DNA of 64,000 nt. Origin: Cladorhizidae sp. MBARI D1340-BT2 (lineage: Eukaryota > Porifera > Demospongiae > Poecilosclerida > Cladorhizidae). Positions 1-13,145 of the stretch are shown one piece after another (the stretch's first letter is position 1; each line of letters begins with the position of its first letter). A program made the translations under genes and the position numbers. The notes under the pieces were generated by a model. The model was not told the DNA's origin, searched no databases, and saw only the letters and a program-made list of their open reading frames with translations. The stretch covers positions 26,342,833 to 26,406,832 of the forward strand of contig JAQNBH010000011.1 of NCBI GenBank assembly GCA_028752905.1, in the 5' to 3' direction.

Positions 1-3000
1 ACCTAGGTTGCATCAATTGCCTGTATATTGTTAGGTTTCATCAGCTGCCTGGGTATACCTAGGTTGCATCAACTGCCTGGGTATACCTATGTTGCATCAG
101 CTGCCTGGCTATACCTAGGTTGCATCCATTGCCTGTGGATACTTAGGTTACATCAGCTGCCTGGGTATACCTAGGTTGCATCAACTGCCTGGGTTATACC
201 TATGTTGCATCAGCTGTCTGGGTATACCTAGGTTGCATCCACTGCTTGGGTGTACCTAATTGCATCATCTACCTGCATATACCTAGGTTGCATCAACTGC
301 CTGGTATACATAGGTTGTATCAACTGCCTGAGTATATCTAGGTTGCATCATCTGCATGGTATACGTAGGTTGCATCAACTGCCTGGGTATACCTAGTTTG
401 CATCAGCTGCCTGGGTATACCTAGGTTGAATCAACTGCCTGGGTATCCCTATGATTGCCTGGGTTGTATCATCTGCCTGGGTATACCTAGGTTGTATCAG
501 CTGCCTGGGTATACCTAGATTGGATCAATTTCCTGGGTATACCTAGATTGTATCAGCTGCCTGTTTATACCTAGGTTGCATCAACTGCCTGGGTATATCT
601 AGATTGTATCAGCTGCCTGGGCATACATAGGTTGCATCAACTGCCTGGGTATACCTAGGTTGAATCAGCTAACTGGGTATACCTAGGTTGCATCAACTGC
701 CTGGGTATACCTAGATTGTATCAGCTGCCTGGGTATACCTAGGTTTCATCAACTGCATGGGTATACCTAGGTTGCATCAGCTGCCTGGGTATACGTAGGT
801 TGCATCAACTGCCTGGGTATACCTAGGTTGCTTCAACTGCCTGTGTATACCTAGGTTGATACAACTGTCTGGGTATACCTAGATTGTATAAGATGCCTTG
901 GTATACCTAGGTTGCATTAACTGCCTGGGTATACCTAGGTTGTATCAGCTTCCTGGATATACCTAAGTTTCATCAATTGCCTGGGTATACCTTGATTGTA
1001 TCAGCTTCCTGGGTATACCTAGGTTGCATCATCTGTCTGAGTATACCTAGGTTGTATCAGCTTCCTAGGTATACTTAGGTTGCATCAGCTGCCTGGGTAT
1101 ACCTAGGTTGCATCAATTGCCTGAATATACCTACTATGTATCAGATGCCTGGCTATACCTCGGTTGCATCCATTGCCTGTGTATTCTTAGGTTACATCAG
1201 CTGCCTGGGTGGGTATACCTATGTTGCAACAACTGCCTAGATATACCTAGATTGCATCGACTGCTTGGGTATACCTAGGTTGCATCAACTGTCTGAATAT
1301 ACCTAGGTTTTATCAGCTTCCTGGGTATACTTAGGTTTCATCAGCTGCCAGGTTATACCTAGGTTGCATCCATTGCCTGTGTATACTTAGGTTACATCAG
1401 CTGCCTGGGTATACCCAGGTTGCATCAACTGCCTGGGTATACCTATGTTGCATCAGCTGCCTGGCTATACCTAGGTTGCATCCATTGCCTGTGTATACTT
1501 AGGTTACATCAGCTGCCTGGGTATACCTAGGTTGCATCAACTGCCTGGGTTATACCTATGTTGCATCAGCTGTCTGGGTATACCTAGGTTGCATCCACTG
1601 CTTGGGTATACCTAATTGCATCATCTACCTGCATATACCTAGGTTGCATTAACTGCCTGGTATACATAGGTTGTATCAACTGCATGGGTATACCTAGGTT
1701 GCATCAACTGACTGGGTATACCCAGGTTGGATCAACTGCCTGGGTAAACCTTGGTTGCATCAACTCTGTGGGTATCCATAGGTTGCATCAACTGCCTGAG
1801 TATATCTAGGTTGCATCAACTGCCTGGGTATACCTAGGTTGCATCAGCTGCCTGGGTATACCTAGGTTGAATCAACTGCCTGGTTATACCTAGGTTGCAT
1901 CAATTGCCTGGGTATACCTAGAATGTATCAGCTGCCTGTGTATACCTAGGTTGCATCAACTGCCTGGGTATATCTAGGTTGTATCAGCTGCCTGGGCATA
2001 CATAGGTTGCATCAACTGCTTGGGTAAACCTAGGTTGATGAATCAGCTACCTGGGTATACCTAGGTTGCATCAACTGCCTGGGTATACCTAGATTGTATC
2101 AGCTGCCTGGTTATACCTAGTTTGCATCAACTGCATGGGTATACGTAGGTTGCATCAGCTGCCTGGGTATACGTAGGTTGCATCAACTGCCTGGGTATAC
2201 CTAGGTTGCTTCAACTGCCTGTGTATACCTAGGTTGATTCAACTGCCTGGGTATCCTAGGTCGCATCAACTGCCTGGGTGTACCTAGGTTGCATCACTGC
2301 CTGGCTATACTTAGGTTGCATCAAGTACCTGGCTATTCATAGTTTGCATCAACTGCCTGGGTATACCTAGGTTGCATCTACTGCCTGGCTATACCTAGTT
2401 TGCATCAACTGCCTGGGTATACCTAGGTTCCATCAACTGCCTGGGTATACCTAGGTTGCATCAAATGCCTGGGTATACCTAGGTTGTATCAGCTTCCTGG
2501 ATATACCTAGGTTTCATCAATTGCCTGGGTATACCTTGATTGTATCAGCTTCCTGGGTATACCTAGATTGCATCATCTGTCTGAGTATACCTAGGTTCGA
2601 TCAGCTTCCTAGGTATACTTAGGTTGCATCAGCTGCCTGGGTATACCTAGGTTGCATCAATTGCCTGAGTATACCTAGTATGTATCAGATGCCTGGCTAT
2701 ACCTCGGTTGCATCCATTGCCTGTGTATTCTTAGGTTATATCAGCTGCCTGGGTGGGTATACCTAGGTTGCATCAACTGCCTGGGTATACCTATGTTGCA
2801 TCAACTGCCTAGATATACCTAGATTGCATCGACTGCTTGGGTATACCTAGGTTGCATCAACTGTCTGAATATACCTAGGTTTTATCAGCTTCCTGGGTAT
2901 ACTTAGGTTGCATCAGCTGCCAGGTTATACCTAGGTTGCATCAATTGCCTGAGTATACCTAGTATGCATCAGCTGCCTGGCAATACCTAGGTTGCATCGA

Positions 3001-6000
3001 TTGCCTGTATATTGTTAGGTTACATCAGCTGCCTGGGTATACCTAGGTTGCATCAACTGCCTGGGTATACCTATGTTGCATCAGCTGCCTGGCTATACCT
3101 AGGTTGCATCCATTGCCTGTGTATACTTAGGTTACATCATCTACCTGCATATACCTAGGTTGCATCAACTGCCTGGTATACATATGTTGTATCAACTGCA
3201 TGGGTATACCTAGGTTCCATCAACTGACTGGGTATACCCAGGTTGGATCAACTGCCTGGGTAAACCTTGGTTGCATCAACTGTCTGGGTATCCATAGGTT
3301 GCACCAACTGTCTCTGTATACCTAGGTTGCATCAACTGCCTGGGTATACCTAGGTTGTATCAGCTGCCTGGGCATACATAGGTTGCATCAACTGCTTGGG
3401 TATACCTAGGTTAATGAATCAGCTACCTGGGTTTACCTAGGTTGCATCAACTGCCTGGGTATACCTAGATTGTATCAGCTGCCTGGGTATACCTAGGTTG
3501 CATCAACTGCATGGGTATACGTAGGTTGCATCAGCTGCCTGGGTATACGTAGGTTGCATCAACTGCCTGGGTATACCTAGGTTGCTTCAACTGCCTGTGT
3601 ATACCTAGGTTGATTCAACTGCCTGGGTAACCTAGGTCGCATCAACTGCCTGGGTGTACCTAGGTTGCATCACTGCCTGGCTATACTTAGGTTGCATCAA
3701 GTGCCTGGCTATACATAGTTTGCATCAACTGCCTGGGTATACCTTGGTTGCATCAACTGCCTGTCTATACGTAGTTTGCATCAACTGCCTGGGTATACCT
3801 AGGTTCCATCAACTGCCTGGGTATACCTAGGTTGCATCAAATGCCTGGGTATACCTAGGTTGCATTAACTGCCTGGGTATACCTAGGTTGTATCAGCTTC
3901 CTGGATATACCTAGGTTTCATCAATTGCCTGGGTATACCTTGATTGTATCAGCTTCCTGGGTATACCTAGGTTGCATCATCTGTCTGAGTATACCTAGGT
4001 TGTATCAGCTTCCTAGGTATACTTAGGTTGCATCAGCTGCCTGGGTATACCTAGGTTGCATCAGCTGCCTGGGCATACATAGGTTGCATTAACTGCTTGG
4101 GTATACCTAGGTTGATGAATCAGCTACCTGGGTATATCTAGGTTGCATCAACTGCCTGGGTATACCTAGATTGTATCAGCTGCCTGGTTATACCTAGGTT
4201 GCATCAACTGCATGGGTATATGTAGGTTGCATCAGCTGCCAGGGTATACGTAGGTTGCATCAACTGCCTGGGTATACCTAGGTTGCTTCAACTGCCTGGG
4301 TTATACCTATGTTGCATCAGCTGTCTGGGTATACCTAGGTTGCATCCACTGCTTGGGTATACCTAATTGCATCATCTACCTGCATATACCTAGGTTGCAT
4401 CAAGTGCCTGGTATACATAGGTTGTATCAACTGCATGGGTATACCTAGATTGTATCAGCTGCCTGGTTATACCTAGTTTGCATCAACTGCATGGGTATAT
4501 GTAGGTTGCATCAGCTGCCTGGGTATACGTAGGTTGCTTCAACTGCCTGGGTATACCTAGGTTGCTTCAACTGCCTGTGTATACCTAGGTTGATTCAACT
4601 GCCTGGGTGTACCTAGGTTGCATCACTGCCTCGCTATACTTAGGTTGCATCAAGTGCCTGGCTATACATAGTTTGCATCAACTGCCTGGGTATACCTAGG
4701 TTGCATCAACAGCCTGGCTATACCTAGTTTGCATCAACTGCCTGGGTATACCTAGGTTCCATCAACTGCCTGGGTATACCTAGGTTGCATCAAATGCCTG
4801 GGTATACCTAAGTTGCATTAACTGCCTAGGTATACCTAGGTTGTATCAGCTTCCTGGATATACCTAGGTTTCATCAATTGCCTGGGTATACCTTGATTGT
4901 ATCAGCTTACTGGGTATACCTAGGTTGCATCATCTGTCTGAGTATACCTAGGTTGTATCAGCTTCCTAGGTATACTTAGGTTGCATCAGCTGCCTGGGTA
5001 TACCAAGGTTGCATCAATTGCCTGAGTATACCTAGTATGTATCAGATGCCTGGCTATACCTCGGTTGCATCCATTGCCTGTGTATTCTTAGGTTACATCA
5101 GCTGCCTGGGTGGGTATACCTAGGTTGCATCAACTGCCTGGGTATACCTATGTTGCATCAACTGCCTAGATATACCTAGATTGCATCGACTGCTTGGGTA
5201 TACCTAGGTTGCATCAACTGTCTGAATATACCTAGGTTTTATCAGCTTCCTGGGTATACTTAGGTTGCATCAGCTGCCAGGTTATACCTAGGTTGCATCA
5301 ATTGCCTGAGTATACCTAGTATGCATCAGCTGCCTGGCTATACCTAGGTTGCATCGATTGCCTGTATATTGTTAGGTTACATTAGCTGCCTGGGTATACC
5401 TAGGTTGCATCAACTGCCTGGGTATACCTATGTTGCATCAGCTGCCTGGCTATACCTAGGTTGCATCCATTGCCTGTGTATACTTAGGTTACATCAGCTG
5501 CCTGGATATACCTAGGTTGCATCCACTGCTTGGGTATACCTAATTGCATCATCTACCTGCATATACCTAGGTTGCATCAATTGCCTGGTATACATAGGTT
5601 GTATCAACTGCATGGGTATACCTAGGTGGCATCAACTGACTGGGTATACCCAGGTTGGATCAACTGCCTGGGTAAACCTTGGTTGCTTCAACTGTCTGGG
5701 TATCCATAGGTTGCACCAACTGCCTGAGTATATCTAGGTTGCATCAACTGCCTGGGTATACCTAGGTTGCATCAGCTGCCTGGGTATACCTAGGTTGAAT
5801 CAACTGCCTGGGTATACCTAGGTTGAATCAATTGCCTGGGTATACCTAGAATGTATCAGCTGACTGTGTATACCTAAGTTGCATCAACTGCCTGGGTATA
5901 CCTAGGTTGTATCAGCTGCGTGGGCATACATAGGTTGCATCAACTGCTTGGGTATACTTAGGTTGATTAATCAGCTACCTGGGTATACCTAGGTTGCATC

Positions 6001-6410
6001 AACTGCCTGGGTATACCTAGATTGTATCAGCTGCCTGGTTATACCTAGTTTGCATCAACTGCATGGGTATACGTAGGTTGCATCAGCTGCCTGGGTATAC
6101 GTAGATTGCATCAACTGCCTGGGTATACCTAGGTTGCTTCAACTGCCTGTTTATACCTAGGTTGATCCAACTGCCTGGGTATCCAAGGTTGCATCCACTG
6201 CCTGGATGTACCTAGGTTGCATCACTGCCTGGCTATACTTAGGGTGCATCAAGTGCCTGGCTATACCTAGTTTGCATCAACTGCCTGGGTATACCTAGGT
6301 TGCATCAACTGCCTGGGTATACCTAGGTTGCATCAAATGCCTGGGTATACCTAGGTTGCATCAATTGCTTGGGTATACCTAAATTACATCAGCTGCATAG
6401 GTATACCTAG
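1..6410 (+). repeat. Left segment with short, irregular higher-order repeats
   Basis: Satellite only, no gene. Ordered sets of variant units recur here at uneven spacings. The marker GATGCCTGGCTATACCTCGG occurs at about 1,144, 2,688 and 5,045. The marker GACTGCTTGGG within GCATCGACTGC occurs at about 1,259, 2,831 and 5,188; the first spacing differs from that of the neighbouring marker by exactly 28 bp. A GGGCATACATAGG word recurs at about 1,993, 3,369, 4,071 and 5,923. Compared with the regions to the right, the copies are shorter and more shuffled. Confidence 0.75.
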
Positions 6411-7366
6411 TTGCATCAGCTGCCTGGGTATACCTAGGATGCATCAACTGCCTGGTTATACCTAGATTGCATCAACTGCCTGAGTATACTAGGTTACATT
6501 AACTGCCTGGCTATACCTAGGTTGCATCAAGTGCCTGTGTATAGCCTAGGTTTTATCACTGCCTGGCTATATTTAGGTTGCATCAACTGCCTGGCTATAC
6601 CTAGGTTGCATCAACTGCCCGGGTAAACCTAGGTTGCATCAACTGCCTGGCTATACCTAGGTTGAATCAACTGTCTCTTTATACCTAGGTTGCATCAACT
6701 GTCTGAGTATACCTAGATTGCAACAACTGCCTGTTTATACCTAGGTTGCATCAACTGCTTGGGTATACCTAGGTTGCATCAGCTGCCTGGATATACATAG
6801 GCTGCATCAAATGCCTGGGTATACCTAGGTTGCATCAGCTGCCAGGGTACACCTACGTTTCATCAACTGCCTGGGTATACCTAGGTTGCATCAATTGCCT
6901 AGGTATACCTAGGTTGCATCAACTGCCTAGGTTGCATCAACTGCCTGAGTATTTCTAGGGTACATCAACTGACTGGGTATACCTAGGTTGCATCAATTGC
7001 CTGAGTATACCTAGTATGCATCAGATGCCTGGCTATACCTCGGTTGCATCCATTGCCTGTGTATTCTTAGGTTACATCAGCTGCCTGGGTATACCTAGGT
7101 TGCATCAACTGCCTGGGTATACCTATGTGACATCAGCTGTCTGGGTATACCTAGGTTGCATCAACTGCCTGGGTATACCTAGGTTCTATTAATTGCCTGG
7201 CTATACCTAGGTTGCATCCATTGCCTGTGTATACTTAGGTTACATCAGCTGCCTGGGTATACCTAGGTTGCATCAACTGCCTGGGTTATACCTATGTTGC
7301 ATCAGCTGTCTGGGTATACCTAGGTTGCATCCACTGCTTGGGTATACCTAATTGCATCATCTACCT
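6411..7366 (+). repeat. 1.33-kb higher-order repeat, copy A
   Basis: This block is repeated at an offset of about 1,330 bp. The TAGCCTAGG marker is at 6,542 here and 7,873 in the partner; the GATGCCTGG marker is at 7,024 and 8,354. The two markers differ by one base in offset, so at least one single-base indel separates the copies. The match to copy B ends near CTACCTGCATATACC, where copy B reads CTACCTGGGTGTACC. Confidence 0.8.
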
Positions 7367-7609
7367 GCATATACCTAGGTTGCATCAACTGCCTGGTATA
7401 CATAGGTTGTATCAACTGCCTGGCTATACCTAGGTTGCATCAGCTGCGTGGGTATACCTAGGTTGCATCCACTGCTTGGGTATACCTAATTGCATCATCT
7501 ACCTGCATATACCTAGGTTGCATCAACTGCCTGGTATACATAGGTTGTACCAACTGCCTGGCTATACCTAGGTTGCATCAGCTGCGTGGGTATACCTAGG
7601 TTGCATCAA
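7361..7609 (+). repeat. Local 138-bp tandem duplication
   Basis: The word starting CTACCTGCATATACC is found at 7,361 and again at 7,499, a 138-bp step, which is two bases short of five units. Both copies continue through GTATACATAGG, GCTATACCTAGG and CAGCTGCGTGGG. They part near 7,609, where GCATCCACTGC is replaced by GCATCAACTGA. It lies at the junction between the two 1.33-kb copies. Confidence 0.75.
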
Positions 7610-7740
7610 CTGACTGGGTATACCCAGGTCGGATCAACTGCCTGGGTATACCTTGGTTGCATCAATTGTCTGGGTATACCTAGGTTGCACCAACTGCCTG
7701 AGTATATCTAGGTTGCACCAACTGCCTGGGTATACCTAGG

Positions 7741-8697
7741 TTGCATCAGCTGCCTTGGTATACCTAGGATGCATCAACTGCCTGGTTATACCTAGATTGC
7801 ATCAACTGCCTGAGTATACCTAGGTTGCATTAACTGCCTGGCTATACCTAGGTTGCATCAACTGCCTGTGTATAGCCTAGGTTTTATCACTGCCTGGCTA
7901 TATTTAGGTTGCATCAACTGCCTGGCTATACCTAGGTTGCATCAACTGCCCTGGTAAACCTAGGTTGCATCAACTGCCTGGCTATACCTAGGTTGAATCA
8001 ACTGTCTCTTTATACCTAGGTTGCATCAACTGGCTGAGTATACCTAGATTGCAACAACTGCCTGTTTATACCTAGGTTGCATCAACTGCTTGGGTATACC
8101 TAGGTTGCTTCAGCTGCCTGGATATACATAGGCTGCGTCAAATGCCTGGGTATACCTAGGTTGCATCAGCTGCCAGGTTACACCTACGTTTCATCAACTG
8201 CCTGGGTATACCTAGGTTGCATCAATTGCCTAGGTATACCTAGGTTGCATCAACTGCCTAGGTTGCATCAACTGCCTGAGTATTTGTAGGGTAAATCAAC
8301 TGCCTGGGTATACCTAGGTTGCATCAATTGCCTGAGTATACCTAGTATGCATCAGATGCCTGGCTATACCTCGGTTGCATCCATTGCCTGTGTATTCTAA
8401 GGTTACATCAGCTGCCTGGGTATACCTAGGTTGCATCAACTGCCTGGGTATACCTATGTTACATCAGCTGTCTGGGTATACCTAGGTTGCATCAACTGCC
8501 TGGGTATACCTAGGTTCTATTAATTGCCTGGCTATACCTAGGTTGCATCCATTGCCTGTGTATACTTAGGTTACATCAGCTGCCTGGTTATACCTAGGTT
8601 GCATCAACTGCCTGGATATACCTATGTTGCATCAGCTGTCTGGGTATACCTAGGTTGCATCCACTGCTTGGGTATACCTAATTGCATCATCTACCTG
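7741..8697 (+). repeat. 1.33-kb higher-order repeat, copy B
   Basis: Partner of the block starting at 6,411, offset about 1,330 bp. It is also the left part of the first 2.7-kb block that begins near 7,764, so the 1.33-kb and 2.7-kb layers overlap. Differences from copy A seen by eye are mostly single bases, such as CCTTGG for CCTGGG at the left edge. Confidence 0.78.
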
Positions 8698-10440
8698 GGT
8701 GTACCTAGGTTGCATCAATTGCCTGTGTATACCATGGTTGCAACATACGCTTTGGTATACCTAGTTTGCATCAATTGACTGGCGTTGCATCAAATGCCTG
8801 AGTATATCTAGGTTGCATCAACTGCCTGGTATATGTAGGTTGCATCAACTACCTGGGTATACCTAGTTTGCATCAGCTGCCTGGGTATACCTTGGTTGAA
8901 TCAACTGCCTGGGTATACCTAGGATTGCCTGGGTTGTATCATCTGCCTGGGTATACCTAGGTTGTATCAGCTGCCTGGGTATACCTAGTTTGCATCAATT
9001 TCCTGGGTATACCTAGATTGTATCAGCTGCCTGTGTATACCTAGTTTGCATCAACTGCCTGTGTATACCTAGATTGTATCAGCTGCCTGGGCATACATAG
9101 GTTGCATCAACTACCTGGGTATACCTAGGTTGCATCAACTGCCTGGGTATACCTAGATTGTATCAGCTGCCTGGGTATACCTAGGTTGCATCAACTGCAT
9201 GGGTATACCTAGGTTGCATCAGCTGCCTGGGTATACGTAGGTTGCATCAACTGCCTGGGTATACCTAGGTTGCTTCAACTGCCTGTGTATACCTAGGTTG
9301 ATTCAACTGCCTGGGTATACCTAGATTGTATCAGTTGCATTGGTATACCTAGGTTGCATTAACTGCCTGGGTATACCTAGGTTTTATCAGCTGCCTGGAT
9401 ATACCTAGGTTCCATCAATTGCCTGGGTATACCTTGATTGTATCAGCTGCCTGGGTATACCTAGGTTGCATCAGCTGTCTGAGTATACCTAGGTTGTATC
9501 AGCTTCTTGGTATACCTAGGTTGCATCAACTGCCTGGGTATACCTAGGTTGCATCAATTGCCTGAGTATTCTTAGGTTACATCAGCTGCCTGGGTGGGTA
9601 TACCTAGGTTGCATCAACTGCCTGGGTATACCTATGTTGCATCAACTGCCTAGATATACCTAGATTGCATCAACTTCCTGGGTATACCTAGGTTGCTTCA
9701 ACTGCCTGTGTATACCTAGGTTGATTCAACTGCCTGGGTATACCTAGATTGTATCAGATGCCTTGGTATACCTAGGTTGCATTAACTGCCTGGGTATACC
9801 TAGGTTGTATCAGCTGCCTGGATATACCTAGGTTCCATCAATTGCCTGGGTATACCTTGATTGTACCAGCTGCCTGGGTATAACTAGGTTGCATCAGCTG
9901 TCTGAGTATACCTAGGTTGTATCAGCTTCCTAGGTATACCTAGGTTGCATCAGCTGCCTGGGTATACCTATGTTGCATCAATTGCCTGGTTATACCTAGG
10001 TTGCATCAACTGCCTGGGTATACGTAGGTTGCATCAGCTGCCTGGGTATACGTAGGTTCCATCAACTGCCTGGGTATACCTAGATTACTTCAACTGCCTG
10101 TGTATATCTAGGTTGATTCAACTGCCTGGGTATCCTAGGTCGCATCAACTGCCTGGGTGTACCTAGGTTGCATCACTGCCTGGCTATACTTAGGTTGCAT
10201 CAAGTGCCTGGCTATACATAGTTTGCATCAACTGCCTGGGTATACCTAGCTTGCATCAACTGCCTGGCTATACCTAGTTTGCATCAACTGCCTTGGTATA
10301 CCTAGGTTGCATCAACTGCCTGGGTATACCTAGGTTGCATCAAATGCCTGGGTATACCTAGGGTGCATCTACTGCTTGGGTATACCTAAATTACATCAGC
10401 TGCATAGGTATACCTAGTTGCATCAACTGCCTGGGTATAC
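7764..10440 (+). repeat. 2.7-kb higher-order repeat, copy 1 of 3
   Basis: Begins at CTAGGATGCATC (7,764), which recurs at 10,441 and 13,146. Length about 2,677 bp. It is 28 bp shorter than copy 2. The missing unit is near 9,108: here one chimeric unit reads GCATCAACTACCTGGG, where copy 2 has GCATCAACTGCCTGGG followed by GAATCAGCTACCTGGG. That is what recombination between adjacent units would leave. Confidence 0.85.
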
Positions 10441-13145
10441 CTAGGATGCATCAACTGCCTGGTTATACCTAGATTGCATCAACTGCCTGAGTATACCTAG
10501 GTTGCATTAACTGACTGGCTATACCTAGGTTGCATTAACTGCCTGTGTATAGCCTAGGTTTTATCACTGCCTGGCTATACTTAGGTTGCATCAACTGCCT
10601 GGCTATACCTAGGTTGCATCAACTGCCCTGGTAAACCTAGGTTGCATCAACTGCCTGGCTATACCTAGATTGAATCAACTGTCTCTTTATACCTAGGTTG
10701 CATCAACTGTCTGAGTATACCTAGATTGCAACAACTGCCTGTTTATACCTAGGTTGCATCAACTGCTTGGGTATACCTAGGTTGCTTCAGCTGCCTGGAT
10801 ATACATAGGCTGCATCAAATGCCTGGGTATACCTAGGTTGCATCAGCTGCCAGGTTACACCTACGTTTCATCAACTGCCTGGGTATACCTAGGTTGCATC
10901 AATTGCCTAGGTATACCTAGGTTGCATCAACTGCCTAGGTTGCATCAACTGCCTGAGTATTTGTAGGGTACATCAACTGCCTGGGTATACCTAGGTTGCA
11001 TCAATTGCCTGAGTATACCTAGTATGCATCAGATGCCTGGCTATACCTCGGTTGCATCCATTGCCTGTGTATTCTTAGGTTACATCAGCTGCCTGGGTAT
11101 ACCTAGGTTGCATCAACTGCCTGGGTATACCTATGTTACATCAGCTGTCTGGGTATACCTAGGTTGCATCAACTGCCTGGGTATACCTAGGTTCTATTAA
11201 TTGCCTGGCTATACCTAGGTTGCATCCATTGCCTGTGTATACTTAGGTTACATCAGCTGCCTGGTTATACCTAGGTTGCATCAACTGCCTGGGTATACCT
11301 ATGTTGCATCAGCTGTCTGGGTATACCTAGGTTGCATCCACTGCTTGGGTATACCTAATTGCATCATCTACCTGGGTATACCTAGGTTGCATCAATTGCC
11401 TGTGTATACCATGGTTGCAACATACGCTTTGGTATACCTAGTTTGCATCAATTGACTGGCGTTGCATCAAATGCCTGAGTATATCTAGGTTGCATCAACT
11501 GCCTGGTATATGTAGGTTGCATCAACTGCCTGGGTATACCTAGTTTGCATCAGCTGCCTGGGTATACCTAGGTTGAATCAACTGCCTGGGTATACCTAGG
11601 ATTGCCTGGGTTGTATCATCTGCCTGGGTATACCTAGGTTGTATCAGCTGCCTGGGTATACCTAGATTGCATCAATTTCCTGGGTATACCTAGATTGTAT
11701 CAGCTGCCTGTGTATACCTAGTTTGCATCAACTGCCTGGGTATACCTAGATTGTATCAGCTGCCTGGGCATACATAGGTTGCATCAACTGCCTGGGTATA
11801 CCTAGGTTGAATCAGCTACCTGGGTATACCTAGGTTGCATCAACTGCCTGGGTATACCTAGATTGTATCAGCTGCCTGGGTATACCTAGGTTGCATCAAC
11901 TGCATGGGTATACCTAGGTTGCATCAGCTGCCTGGGTATACGTAGGTTGCATCAACTGCCTGGGTATACCTAGGTTGCTTCAACTGCCTGTGTATACCTA
12001 GGTTGATTCAACTGCCTGGGTATACCTAGATTGTATCAGTTGCATTGGTATACCTAGGTTGCATTAACTGCCTGGGTATACCTAGGTTGTATCAGCTGCC
12101 TGGATATACCTAGGTTCCATCAATTGCCTGGGTATACCTTGATTTTATCAGCTGCCTGGGTATACCTAGGTTGCATCAGCTGTCTGAGTATACCTAGGTT
12201 GTATCAGCTTCTTGGTATACCTAGGTTGCATCAACTGCCTGGGTATACCTAGGTTGCATCAATTGCCTGAGTATTCTTAGGTTACATCAGCTGCCTGGGT
12301 GGGTATACCTAGGTTGCATCAACTGCCTGGGTATACCTATGTTGCATCAACTGCCTAGATATACCTAGATTGCATCAACTGCCTGGGTATACCTAGGTTG
12401 CCTCAACTGCCTGTGTATACCTAGGTTGATTCAACTGCCTGGGTATACCTAGATTGTATCAGATGCCTTGGTATACCTAGGTTGCATTAACTGCCTGGGT
12501 ATACCTAGGTTGTATCAGCTGCCTGGATATACCTAGGTTCCATCAATTGCCTGGGTATACCTTGATTGTATCAGCTGCTTGGGTATAACTAGGTTGCATC
12601 AGCTGTCTGAGTATACCTAGGTTGCATCAGCTTCCTAGGTATACCTAGGTTGCATCAGCTGCCTGGGTATACCTATGTTGCATAAATTGCCTGGTTATAC
12701 CTAGGTTGCATCAACTGCATGGGTATACGTAGGTTGCATCAGCTGCCTGGGTATACGTAGGTTCCATCAACTGCCAGGGTATACCTAGGTTGCTTCAACT
12801 GCCTGTGTATATCTAGGTTGATTCAACTGCCTGGGTATCCTAGGTCGCATCAACTGCCTGGGTGTACCTAGGTTGCATCACTGCCTGGCTATACTTAGGT
12901 TGCATCAAGTGCCTGGCTATACATAGTTTGCATCAACTGCCTGGGTATACCTAGCTTGCATCAACTGCCTGGCTATACCTAGTTTGCATCAACTGCCTTG
13001 GTATACCTAGGTTGCATCAACTGCCTGGGTATACCTAGGTTGCATCAAATGCCTGGGTATACCTAGGGTGCATCTACTGCTTGGGTATACCTAAATTACA
13101 TCAGCTGCATAGGTATACCTAGTTGCATCAACTGCCTGGGTATAC
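10441..13145 (+). repeat. 2.7-kb higher-order repeat, copy 2 of 3
   Basis: Full copy of about 2,705 bp. Shared landmarks with copy 1 and copy 3 are TAGCCTAGG (7,873 / 10,550 / 13,255), GATGCCTGG (8,354 / 11,032 / 13,737) and the irregular GGGTGGGTATAC (9,592 / 12,297 / 14,946). The offset from copy 1 grows from 2,677 to 2,705 across the block, a one-unit difference. Confidence 0.87.
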
